From assembly GCA_017599285.1 (NCBI GenBank), contig JAGFXX010000001.1, positions 186,001 to 250,000 of the forward strand: 64,000 nt of DNA, given 5' to 3'. Made by a program: the position numbers and the translations under genes. The DNA is from Cereibacter azotoformans. Its GTDB lineage: Bacteria > Pseudomonadota > Alphaproteobacteria > Rhodobacterales > Rhodobacteraceae. This document shows, piece after piece, positions 1 to 6,753 of the stretch. Below the pieces are notes generated by a model. That model searched no databases and had not been told where the DNA came from. It saw nothing but the letters and a program-made list of their open reading frames with translations. The first letter of the stretch is position 1, and every line of letters begins with the position of its first letter.

Positions 1-370
1 CGTCTCGCATCCCACGACCGAGCGGCTGCGCCGCCTGCTGCGCTTCGGGGGCGTGACCTTTGCCGATTTCCTGCATTCGCTCGACGATCTGCCCGACCGT
101 GCCCGCCTCGCACTGCCCGAGCTGGAACTGCCCGACCTGCGGCTGACCGCCACGGGGCCGCATCGGTTCCGTCTGGTCTGTGCCTCGCCGATCGCGGGAA
201 TGGGGCATGTGATGCTGGGCCTGCTGCGGGCGATGGCCGACGATTACGGCGTTCTGGTGCTGCTCGAACATCGCGGCCAGAGCGCCGAGGGCGAGGTCGT
301 GTCGATCGCGCTTCTCGATGCGGCCTTCGCCGCGGGCCGGCCGTTCGATCTGGCGGAGCGTCTGGGCTGA
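1..370 (+). CDS. H-NOX-like (heme NO-binding family) protein, C-terminal part, degenerate
   Basis: The gene enters from the left edge; the frame is open from base 2 and stops at 368-370. The visible ~122 residues follow the C-terminal half of the H-NOX fold: an LRRLLRFGG segment, then FLHSLDDLPDRARLALP, then a MLGLL-containing helix and a final beta region. In canonical H-NOX the segment reads like NLHxRV and supplies the heme-ligating His; here that position is Pro (codon 92-94). The YxSxR propionate-binding motif is also degraded, reading CASPI. Heme binding as in classical H-NOX is therefore unlikely (inference). The stop overlaps the start of the following cyclase gene (TGATG), so the pair is probably co-translated and works as sensor plus output. 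Family membership is fairly sure; ligand unknown. Confidence 0.72.
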   Translation, partial: VSHPTTERLRRLLRFGGVTFADFLHSLDDLPDRARLALPELELPDLRLTATGPHRFRLVCASPIAGMGHVMLGLLRAMADDYGVLVLLEHRGQSAEGEVVSIALLDAAFAAGRPFDLAERLG

Positions 371-1389
371 TGGGGGCCGCGGCGACCGGGATCGGCATTG
401 GCGCGGGCGGGCTGGACCTGCTGATGCCCATGCATCTGCGGCTCGATCCGTCGGGTGCCATCTCGGGCTGCGGGCCGACGTTGCGCAAGCTGTTCCCCGA
501 GCCTCCGCTGGGCCGGCCCTTCTTCCATCTCTTCGAGGTGTGCCGACCCGCGGGCATCGAGACCACGTCCGCCCTCTCTGCCCGGTCCGGCACGCGGCTG
601 CATCTGGCGGCCCGCAACGGCAGCGGCGTGTGCCTGCGCGGCGTGGTCACGCCGCTGCACGACGGGCGCGGCCTGCTGCTGAACCTCTCCTTCGGGATCT
701 CGGTGCTCGAGGCCGTGCGCCGTCACGGGCTGACGAACGGCGATTTCGCGGCTACCGACCTGACGGTGGAACTGCTCTATCTGGTCGAGGCCAAGACCGC
801 CGTCACCGAGGAACTCCACCGCCTGAACCGTCGGCTCGAACAGGCGCGCCGCGCCGCCGAGGAAGAGGCGCTGACGGACGAGTTGACCGGCCTGCGCAAC
901 CGACGCGCTCTCGATCAGGCGCTCGAGGCGGCGATCCTGACGCGCCAGCCCTTCGGGCTGATGCATCTCGACCTCGATTTCTTCAAGGAGGTGAATGACA
1001 GCTTCGGCCACGCCGCGGGCGATCATGTGCTGCGAAGCGTGGCGCAGGTGCTCGCGCGCGAGACGCGCTCGGGCGATACGGTGGCGCGGATCGGCGGCGA
1101 CGAGTTCATGATGATCTTCCCCGGTGTCGCGGATGCCGAGCGTCTGAGGAAGGTTGCGCGCCGGATGATCGCCGAGGTGGACAAGCCGATCCTGTTCGAG
1201 GGCCGCCCCTGCCGCGTCGCGGCCAGCATCGGCATGACGCTCTCGGTGCTCCATGATCCGCCGGAACCGGCCCGGATCCTCGCCGATGCCGACGCCGCGC
1301 TTTATGCGGCCAAGCGGGCGGGCAGGGGGGTGGCGGTCATGCGACAGGTCGGAGGCCGGCGGCCGGCCGGCGCGCAGCCCGGCCCCTAG
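370..1389 (+). CDS. Diguanylate cyclase with N-terminal HNOBA-like domain
   Basis: A 339-residue protein. Residues ~15-145 resemble the HNOBA (H-NOX-associated, PAS-like) domain, including the LFPEPPLGRPFFHLFEVCRP stretch typical of that family. A charged helical linker follows at ~135-170, then a GGDEF domain at ~165-330 with an intact GGDEF signature (242-246). An RxxD inhibitory site (RSGD, 233-236) lies five residues before it. It should make cyclic di-GMP and be product-inhibited. The ATG overlaps the stop of the upstream H-NOX-like gene by one base, indicating an operon in which the H-NOX partner controls the cyclase. No membrane segment is seen, so it is cytoplasmic. It converges on the CHAD gene with a 4-base overlap. 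Confidence 0.85.
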   Translation: MGAAATGIGIGAGGLDLLMPMHLRLDPSGAISGCGPTLRKLFPEPPLGRPFFHLFEVCRPAGIETTSALSARSGTRLHLAARNGSGVCLRGVVTPLHDGRGLLLNLSFGISVLEAVRRHGLTNGDFAATDLTVELLYLVEAKTAVTEELHRLNRRLEQARRAAEEEALTDELTGLRNRRALDQALEAAILTRQPFGLMHLDLDFFKEVNDSFGHAAGDHVLRSVAQVLARETRSGDTVARIGGDEFMMIFPGVADAERLRKVARRMIAEVDKPILFEGRPCRVAASIGMTLSVLHDPPEPARILADADAALYAAKRAGRGVAVMRQVGGRRPAGAQPGP

Positions 1390-2237
1390 CCGTGCGCGCC
1401 TGAGGCTTGTGCCGCCTCGTCCGTTGCAGGCCGGCCCGCGCCCTCGCTCCACCAGACCGGCATGGCGGCAAGCTCGGCCCAGATCCGCCCCGCCTTGCGC
1501 AGCGATCGGCTGTCCCCGCCTTCGCCTGCCTCCGCCCCGCCGAGCATCGCAAGATCGTTCAGATGGCCCAGCTCGTCCTGCAGATCCTTCATCCGATCGA
1601 GGAAGGTTTCCTGGGGCTCTCCCGGCCAGACCGGGCTGAAGAACTCGGCCGTGTAGCGCATCGTCTTGAGATCCTTGCGCAACTCGTGGCGCGCCTCATC
1701 CGGCATCGCCTCGAGGTCGATGCCGTGCGACAGGCAGGTGGCCCAGGCATCGCCCAGGGCACGACCGCCGATCAGCGCGGCCGGCGCCTCGGCCAGCACC
1801 TGCGCGCGGCGGCCGCCACGCGTCCAGCCCTTCCCCGCGAGCGTCTTGCCGAGCTTCGGCGTGAAACAGACCGCCTTGCGCTTCTTCAGCCGCTTGCGCA
1901 CCTTCTGCCGGATACGGTCCGTCCGCTCGGACTCCTTGCCCCGATGGTCGTCCCGCACATCGGCATCCCGCAGATCGCCGATGATGCGAAACAGGTCGCG
2001 CGCCCGTCGGCCGGACTTCCGCGCGAACTTCGGAGCGAGGATCGGATCGAAGGCCATCAGGGCCGTTCGCAGCCGCCGCAGGGCCACGCGCGCCTTGTGC
2101 GGGCCCTCGGGGTCGTCCGTCTCCATCATCCGGGCAAGATGGGCGTCAAAGGCCGAGCAGCACTCCTCGGCGACCTGGCGCAGCATGGCCTCGGCCGTCC
2201 CGCAAGCGGCCTCTTTCTCTTCCATGTCGCGCGCCAT
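1386..2237 (-). CDS. CHAD domain-containing protein
   Basis: About 283 residues. The CHAD domain (conserved histidine alpha-helical domain, linked to polyphosphate binding) is recognised by the repeated His/Arg-rich helices: HKARVALRRLRTALMAF near the N terminus and HELRKDLKTMRYTAEFF later, with a GDLRDADV-type segment between. The ATG at 2237 is chosen over an upstream GTG at 2258 because a GAGGAGG ribosome site sits just before it. It is followed upstream on the same strand by a membrane-protein gene, likely the same transcript. The role is unknown beyond possible polyphosphate or phosphorylated-ligand binding. Confidence 0.8.
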   Translation of the reverse strand: MARDMEEKEAACGTAEAMLRQVAEECCSAFDAHLARMMETDDPEGPHKARVALRRLRTALMAFDPILAPKFARKSGRRARDLFRIIGDLRDADVRDDHRGKESERTDRIRQKVRKRLKKRKAVCFTPKLGKTLAGKGWTRGGRRAQVLAEAPAALIGGRALGDAWATCLSHGIDLEAMPDEARHELRKDLKTMRYTAEFFSPVWPGEPQETFLDRMKDLQDELGHLNDLAMLGGAEAGEGGDSRSLRKAGRIWAELAAMPVWWSEGAGRPATDEAAQASGAHG

Positions 2238-2264
2238 CCGTTCCTCCTCTTGCACCACCGACCC

Positions 2265-3194
2265 TCAGCCCCGGAAGATCCGCAGCGTCGCCATCCCGGC
2301 GTCGGCCAGATCCATCACCCGGGCAAGATAATGCTCGCGTGCGACAAATCCGCGACGGCCCGAGCCGGTGAACTCGTCCTCGAGCGCGTCGATCAGCCGG
2401 TTCAGGCGCCGCTGGTGGATGCCGAGCCAGCTCTGGACCGGATCGGCCAGGACGCCGGCGAAGGCCGCGAACACCGAGCCCGCCAGCATGAGGGCGACCA
2501 CCACCGCGACGGTCTGAAGCGGCGAGGCCACCGCCGGAAAGAGCCCGAGCCAGACCGACCCCAGCATGCCGCCCAGTGGGAACGCGGCCAGCGCCGCCTG
2601 ATGGGCCAGGATCGCCGAAAGCGTGGGCGCAAGCGAGAGGACGCCCGGGGTCAGCGTCTTGAAGGCAAGCGCCCCGGCGCCCAGGGTGCTGACGGCCGTT
2701 GTCATCTCGGCCACGGCCGACCGGGTGCCGGTGTAGTCGCCGAGCCGCGCCGCCACCCGCGTCTCGACCCCCGCCTCGAGCCGCTGCCGGATCAACGGGC
2801 GCAGCGCAGGTTCGGCCAGCAGCGCCTCGGCCAGCGCATCGCGTGACGAGGCGCGGCCGCACGGCAGTTCCAGCAGGTCCACGACGATCCGGCGCTCGGT
2901 CTCGCGGGCGACGGCGGTGGGCAGCAGGATGCGCCGGGCGCGGAGCCAGCACGCCACCCCGCGCGCACGAACGGCATCGGCCGCCAGCGCGCCCAACCGC
3001 GTCGCGATGAACAGCGGAGACAGCGCCACATTCAGCGGCGCCTTCAGGATGTCCCAGCCGAGGGCGTGGCGATGCAGCCCCAACGTGCCGACGAGCCCGA
3101 AGTTGCGGCGGACAAAGCCCGGCACCTTGTCGCGGCGGCGGCGGAAGTAGCTGCGCCCCGCCCCGATCAGCGCAGCCTCTGTCTCGGCATCCAT
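2265..3194 (-). CDS. Membrane protein of unknown function
   Basis: About 309 residues with ATG at 3194, preceded by an AGGAGAGCC-type ribosome site; the in-frame extension upstream to 3248 lacks one. The N terminus is Arg-rich and cytosolic-looking (YFRRRRDKVPGFVRRNFG). A hydrophobic patch follows near 60-80, and strongly hydrophobic, Ala/Leu/Val-rich segments lie in the C-terminal half (~170-265), suggesting two to four membrane spans. The C terminus is charged. It resembles uncharacterised proteins seen in Rhodobacterales, but I cannot assign a function. It lies between the CHAD gene and the carbonic-anhydrase-like gene on the same strand, with short spacing that fits an operon. Confidence 0.6.
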   Translation of the reverse strand: MDAETEAALIGAGRSYFRRRRDKVPGFVRRNFGLVGTLGLHRHALGWDILKAPLNVALSPLFIATRLGALAADAVRARGVACWLRARRILLPTAVARETERRIVVDLLELPCGRASSRDALAEALLAEPALRPLIRQRLEAGVETRVAARLGDYTGTRSAVAEMTTAVSTLGAGALAFKTLTPGVLSLAPTLSAILAHQAALAAFPLGGMLGSVWLGLFPAVASPLQTVAVVVALMLAGSVFAAFAGVLADPVQSWLGIHQRRLNRLIDALEDEFTGSGRRGFVAREHYLARVMDLADAGMATLRIFRG

Positions 3195-3251
3195 CTCCGG
3201 CTCTCCTTCCCGAGTGGGAGAGATGGGAGGCGCGCCCTGACGCCGCAAGCG

Positions 3252-3791
3252 TCAGGCGAGCCGCACTTCCTCACTGGTGCCATCCAGCGCCATGAGCCAG
3301 CCGCGCACGGCCAGTTCGGGATGGCGCTGCTTCACGGCAAGCGCAAAGGTGCGCATCATCTCGGTGTGGACCAGCGTCTCCTTGTCGGGCGTGTCCACCG
3401 CCTCTTCGCCGAGCGCGAGCTTGTAGGCGCCGCAGTCGCGGTGATCGAGGACGATGACCTCCTCGATGTGGTGGAGTTGGATCGCCACGTCGAGATGCGA
3501 CCAGAAGGTCGAGCGCCAGGCGGCGAAGCGGTCGCTGATCGCGCCGAGCGACGCGCCGGCCAGGGTGACGTGGTCATAGGCGTCATGCAGGCCCTTGTCC
3601 TCCATGAAGCGCACGAAATCGTCCACCAGCCGGTAATCCATGCACGAGAGCATCAGCGCCCGGGCCTTGCCCGAGGCTGCTGCGGGCGTGCCGGCGAGCA
3701 GACCGGCGCCGGCTCCGGCCGCCGCGAGCCGCATGAACTGCCGCCGCGCGATCGCGCCGTCGCGGGCCTTGGTCGAACATCCTTCACACAT
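3252..3791 (-). CDS. Exported beta-carbonic-anhydrase-like protein
   Basis: A 179-residue protein. A twin-arginine signal (RRQFMRLAAAGAGAG, residues ~16-30) ends near an AAASGKA cleavage region. The rest looks like a compact beta-class carbonic anhydrase: CxDxR (C50, D52, R54) and HxxC (H117, C120) supply the zinc ligands and catalytic dyad of that family. The predicted location is periplasm by the Tat route, which suits a cofactor-containing enzyme folded in the cytoplasm. Carbonic anhydrase activity is inferred; some short family members of this kind are uncharacterised. It is the first gene of the leftward group that includes the membrane protein and possibly the CHAD gene. Confidence 0.72.
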   Translation of the reverse strand: MCEGCSTKARDGAIARRQFMRLAAAGAGAGLLAGTPAAASGKARALMLSCMDYRLVDDFVRFMEDKGLHDAYDHVTLAGASLGAISDRFAAWRSTFWSHLDVAIQLHHIEEVIVLDHRDCGAYKLALGEEAVDTPDKETLVHTEMMRTFALAVKQRHPELAVRGWLMALDGTSEEVRLA

Positions 3792-3880
3792 CGTTTGCCA
3801 CCTTTACGATCCCGACGGCCCTGCGGCCGCATCCTGTGCCTCTCGCTATGCACGATCCGGTGCGGCGGGCAAGCTTTGGG

Positions 3881-3918
3881 TTGACGCCCCCCTGCGGCAT
3901 CGCATTAGCCTTTGCAAA
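3881..3918 (+). promoter_or_regulatory. Candidate ldhA promoter with overlapping TTTGCAAA palindrome
   Basis: A TTGACG -35 element (3881-3886) and an ATTAGC -10-like element (3904-3909) are 17 bp apart. The palindrome TTTGCAAA (3911-3918) lies directly after the -10, over the expected transcription start, which is a typical repressor position. The same 8-mer is the half-site of the PccR/ScfR operators found elsewhere in this window. Promoter and operator are predictions from the sequence only. Confidence 0.45.
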
Positions 3919-3938
3919 ATGACAAGAAGGAGCCTGCC

Positions 3939-4934
3939 TTGGACGTCGCCATCTTCAGCGCCAAGCCCTATGACCGCCAGTTCCTGACCGCCGCGAACGA
4001 GGACCGTCACCGGCTGGCCTTCATCGAGGCGCGCCTGTCCGAAGAGACGGTGCGCTTTGCGGGCGGGGCCGAGTGCATCTGCGCCTTCGTGAACGATCAG
4101 GTGACGGCGCCCGTCGTCACCGAGCTTGCCGCGGCGGGGACGCGGCTGATCGCGTTGCGCTCGGCCGGCTTCAACCATGTGGATCTGGTGGCGGCCGAGG
4201 CTGCGGGCCTGACGGTCGGGCGGGTGCCGGCCTATTCGCCCCATGCGGTGGCCGAACATGCGGTCGCGCTGATCCTGACGCTGAACCGCAACACGCACCG
4301 CGCCTTCAACCGTGTGCGCGAGGGCAATTTCGCGCTCGAGGGGCTGCTGGGGTTCGACCTGTGCGGAAAGACGGTGGGCGTCGTGGGGACGGGTCTCATC
4401 GGGCGCACCTTCGCGGGCATCATGCGCGGCTTCGGCTGTCGGGTGATCGCCTCCGACCCCTATCCGTCCGACGAATGCGCGGCCATGGGCGTGACCTATG
4501 TGCCGCTCGAGCAGCTCTTTGCCGAGGCCGACATCATCAGCCTGCAATGTCCCCTGACGCCCGACACGCACCACCTGATCGACGACCGCGCCATCGGGCT
4601 GATGAAGCGCGGGGTGATGATCGTGAACACGAGCCGCGGCGCCGTCGTCGATGCAAGCGCGGTGATCCGGGGCCTTAAGAGCGGCGTGATCGGCGGGCTC
4701 GCCCTCGATGTCTATGAGGAGGAGGCCGATCTCTTCTTCGAGGATCTCTCGCAGAAGGCCATCCAGGACGATGTCTTTGCGCGTCTCCTGACCTTTCCGA
4801 ACGTGCTGATCACCGGCCATCAGGCCTTCTTCACCCGCGAGGCGCTGACCGGCATCGCCCGGACGACGATCGACAACATCAACGCCTTCGAGGACACGGG
4901 CCGCGTTCTTCATCCCGTGCTGGCGCCGCGCTGA
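3939..4934 (+). CDS. ldhA: D-lactate dehydrogenase (2-hydroxyacid dehydrogenase family)
   Basis: A 331-residue protein that reduces pyruvate to D-lactate with NADH in the cytoplasm. The start is placed at TTG 3939, because AAGGAG lies six bases upstream and the resulting N terminus ([14 protein letters not shown]) matches the LdhA family start. The catalytic and Rossmann features are present: GVVGTGLIG at ~150-158, the Arg of NTSRGAVVD near 235, a Glu in [10 protein letters not shown] near 260, and the active-site His in TGHQAFFT near 290. The length fits the fermentative D-LDH subgroup. It is transcribed alone, between the leftward carbonic anhydrase gene and a cyclase gene. A TTTGCAAA palindrome overlaps its promoter. 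Confidence 0.88.
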   Translation: MDVAIFSAKPYDRQFLTAANEDRHRLAFIEARLSEETVRFAGGAECICAFVNDQVTAPVVTELAAAGTRLIALRSAGFNHVDLVAAEAAGLTVGRVPAYSPHAVAEHAVALILTLNRNTHRAFNRVREGNFALEGLLGFDLCGKTVGVVGTGLIGRTFAGIMRGFGCRVIASDPYPSDECAAMGVTYVPLEQLFAEADIISLQCPLTPDTHHLIDDRAIGLMKRGVMIVNTSRGAVVDASAVIRGLKSGVIGGLALDVYEEEADLFFEDLSQKAIQDDVFARLLTFPNVLITGHQAFFTREALTGIARTTIDNINAFEDTGRVLHPVLAPR

Positions 4935-5071
4935 GGCGCGGCATCCGCAGGATTCTCGGATCGGCAGCGGCGCCCCGCTGATCCGCCGGGGTTGCCGGTT
5001 GCAGCGGTCGGACAAGTGGGGCAAAAAGGGCCATCGGCGTCCGATGCGCCAGAATCCATGGACCGCATCCG

Positions 5072-6151
5072 GTGGCACTGGCTCTCCATCTGATAAACAG
5101 TTTCGCCATGATGGGCGCGATCGCGCTCATCTATGGCGGGGTCCAGCGACTCGGCTGGTCGCGGCCCGCGCGGCATGTGCTGCTGGGCCTGGCCTTCGGC
5201 TTCGGCGCAAGCGTGCAGATGATGCAGTCGCTGACGCTGGCTCCCGGCATCATCGTGGACAGCCGGGCGCTCTTCATCGGCTTTGCCGGGGCGTTTCTCG
5301 GCCCGCTCGGGGCGATGGTGGCCCTCGTGTCGAGCGCCATCCTGCGCATGTCGTTCGTGTCCACCGCCTCGCCGGTCATTGCCATCGTCTCGATGTGCGT
5401 CGCCGCCCTCATGGGCTCGCTCTGGCCGCCCGTGCGGAGCTGGCTCGGTCTCGGAGACCTCGGCGGGCTCGTGCTGCTGGCTGCGATGATCTCGCTGCCG
5501 CTCGTCGTGCTGGCGTGGCTGCCGGTCGACCCGGAACATTCCCGCCTGATGATCGGGATGATCCTCGTCCTTCTCAATCTGGCGGGGGCGCTTGTCTTTG
5601 GCACGCTTCTGCAGCGGGAACGGTCCGCCGCGCAGCGTGAGCGGGCGCTGGTCGCCGAAACGCAGACGGACGCCCTGACCGGCGTGCTGAACCGGCGCAG
5701 CTTCGAGCGGCGGTTTTCCGATGCGGACGGCCTCGCCGGGTCGCGGGGGACGGGCCTGATGATCGTGGACATTGACCATTTCAAGCGCGTGAACGATGTC
5801 CATGGCCACGAGGCGGGCGACATCGTGCTGCGCGCCGCGGCCACCCGCCTGCGCAATGCGGTGCGGCCCGGGGACAGCGTGATCCGGCTGGGCGGCGAGG
5901 AATTCGCGGTGCTTCTTCCCGACGTGGATGCGCAGGAGGCCGAGCGCGCGGCGCATCGGCTGCAGCGGATGCTGACGATGAACTGCCGGATCGACGAGGC
6001 GCGGCGCGTGGACATCACGGTAAGCATCGGCGTGACCCATCTTCCGCCCGGAAGCGCCGCCCTTCCCGTGGCCAGCCGCACGGCCGACGGCGCGCTCTAC
6101 CGCGCCAAGAGCGACGGCCGGGCGCGGGTCGTGTTCTGCCCCTGCACCTGA
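5072..6151 (+). CDS. Membrane diguanylate cyclase with LytS-type 5TM sensor
   Basis: About 359 residues from a GTG start; other starts are possible because no strong ribosome site is evident. The N-terminal ~180 residues form five to six hydrophobic helices of the 5TMR-LYT (LytS/YhcK) type, including the conserved DSRALFIGFAGAFLGPLGA stretch at ~63-81. A C-terminal GGDEF domain (~195-350) carries an active GGEEF motif (274-278) and an RxxD inhibitory site (RPGD, 265-268). It should sit in the inner membrane and synthesise cyclic di-GMP in response to an unknown signal. This is the second cyclase within 6 kb. Confidence 0.85.
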   Translation: MALALHLINSFAMMGAIALIYGGVQRLGWSRPARHVLLGLAFGFGASVQMMQSLTLAPGIIVDSRALFIGFAGAFLGPLGAMVALVSSAILRMSFVSTASPVIAIVSMCVAALMGSLWPPVRSWLGLGDLGGLVLLAAMISLPLVVLAWLPVDPEHSRLMIGMILVLLNLAGALVFGTLLQRERSAAQRERALVAETQTDALTGVLNRRSFERRFSDADGLAGSRGTGLMIVDIDHFKRVNDVHGHEAGDIVLRAAATRLRNAVRPGDSVIRLGGEEFAVLLPDVDAQEAERAAHRLQRMLTMNCRIDEARRVDITVSIGVTHLPPGSAALPVASRTADGALYRAKSDGRARVVFCPCT

Positions 6152-6156
6152 GCCAC

Positions 6157-6186
6157 CCCGGTCATTCGCGCTTCGCGGATGACGGG
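6157..6186. terminator. Hairpin between convergent genes (possible bidirectional terminator)
   Basis: A long inverted repeat with about 13 paired bases and a CTT loop fills the 36-bp gap between the rightward cyclase gene and leftward putR. It has one bulge and one wobble pair. There is no U-tract on either side, so intrinsic termination is uncertain. Confidence 0.45.
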
Positions 6187-6187
6187 A

Positions 6188-6643
6188 TCAGCCCCGCGCC
6201 TCCTTGACGGACTCCATCGCCACATGGGTCGAGGTGGAGGCGACGAAGGGCAGCGTCGAGAGTTTCTCGCCCAGCACGCGGCGGTAGTCCTGAATGTCGG
6301 CGGTGCGCACCTTCAGCAGATAGTCGAAGCGGCTGGCGATCATGTGGCACTCCTCGACCTCCGGCACCGCGAGCACGGCACGGTTGAACGCCTGCAGCGC
6401 CGTTTCGCGCGTGTCCGACAGCTTGACCTCGACATAGGCCACATGCGCGAGGCCCATGCGGATCGGGTCGAGCCGCGCGCCGTAGCCCGTGATGACGCCC
6501 GCGGCTTCGAGCCGCTTCATCCGCGCCTGCGTCGGCGACTTGGTCAGCCCGATGCGCCGGGCCAGCTCGGTCGCGCTGACGCGGCCGTCGGCGGCCAGAA
6601 CCCGAAGGATCGCGCGGTCGAAACGGTCGAGTTCCAGCGCCAT
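6188..6643 (-). CDS. putR: Lrp/AsnC-family regulator of proline utilisation
   Basis: A 151-residue protein with an N-terminal AsnC-type winged HTH (residues ~5-60: LDRFDRAILRVLAADGRVS, then ELARRIGLTKSPTQARMKRL) and a C-terminal RAM ligand-binding domain (~70-145). It is divergent from putA, an arrangement known in Rhodobacter, where PutR, an Lrp-type activator, responds to proline and turns on putA. The 110-bp gap contains a GATAAT -10-like element (6723-6728) before putA with a poor -35, as expected for an activated promoter. The symbol rests on context as well as family. Confidence 0.85.
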   Translation of the reverse strand: MALELDRFDRAILRVLAADGRVSATELARRIGLTKSPTQARMKRLEAAGVITGYGARLDPIRMGLAHVAYVEVKLSDTRETALQAFNRAVLAVPEVEECHMIASRFDYLLKVRTADIQDYRRVLGEKLSTLPFVASTSTHVAMESVKEARG

Positions 6644-6753
6644 GCGGCCTGCCTTGCATTCTACATTCAGCCGATCCGGCCGCCCATCTTCGAAAATCAG
6701 GACGAACGGCTTTCGGTTGCAGGATAATCTAGGCGAAAGAGGAGTTCCCGTCC

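Noticed and set aside
4925..4942. Hairpin GCCGCGC-TGAG-GCGCGGC at the ldhA stop
   Set aside because: The arms include coding sequence and the stop codon, and no U-tract follows; too weak to call a terminator.
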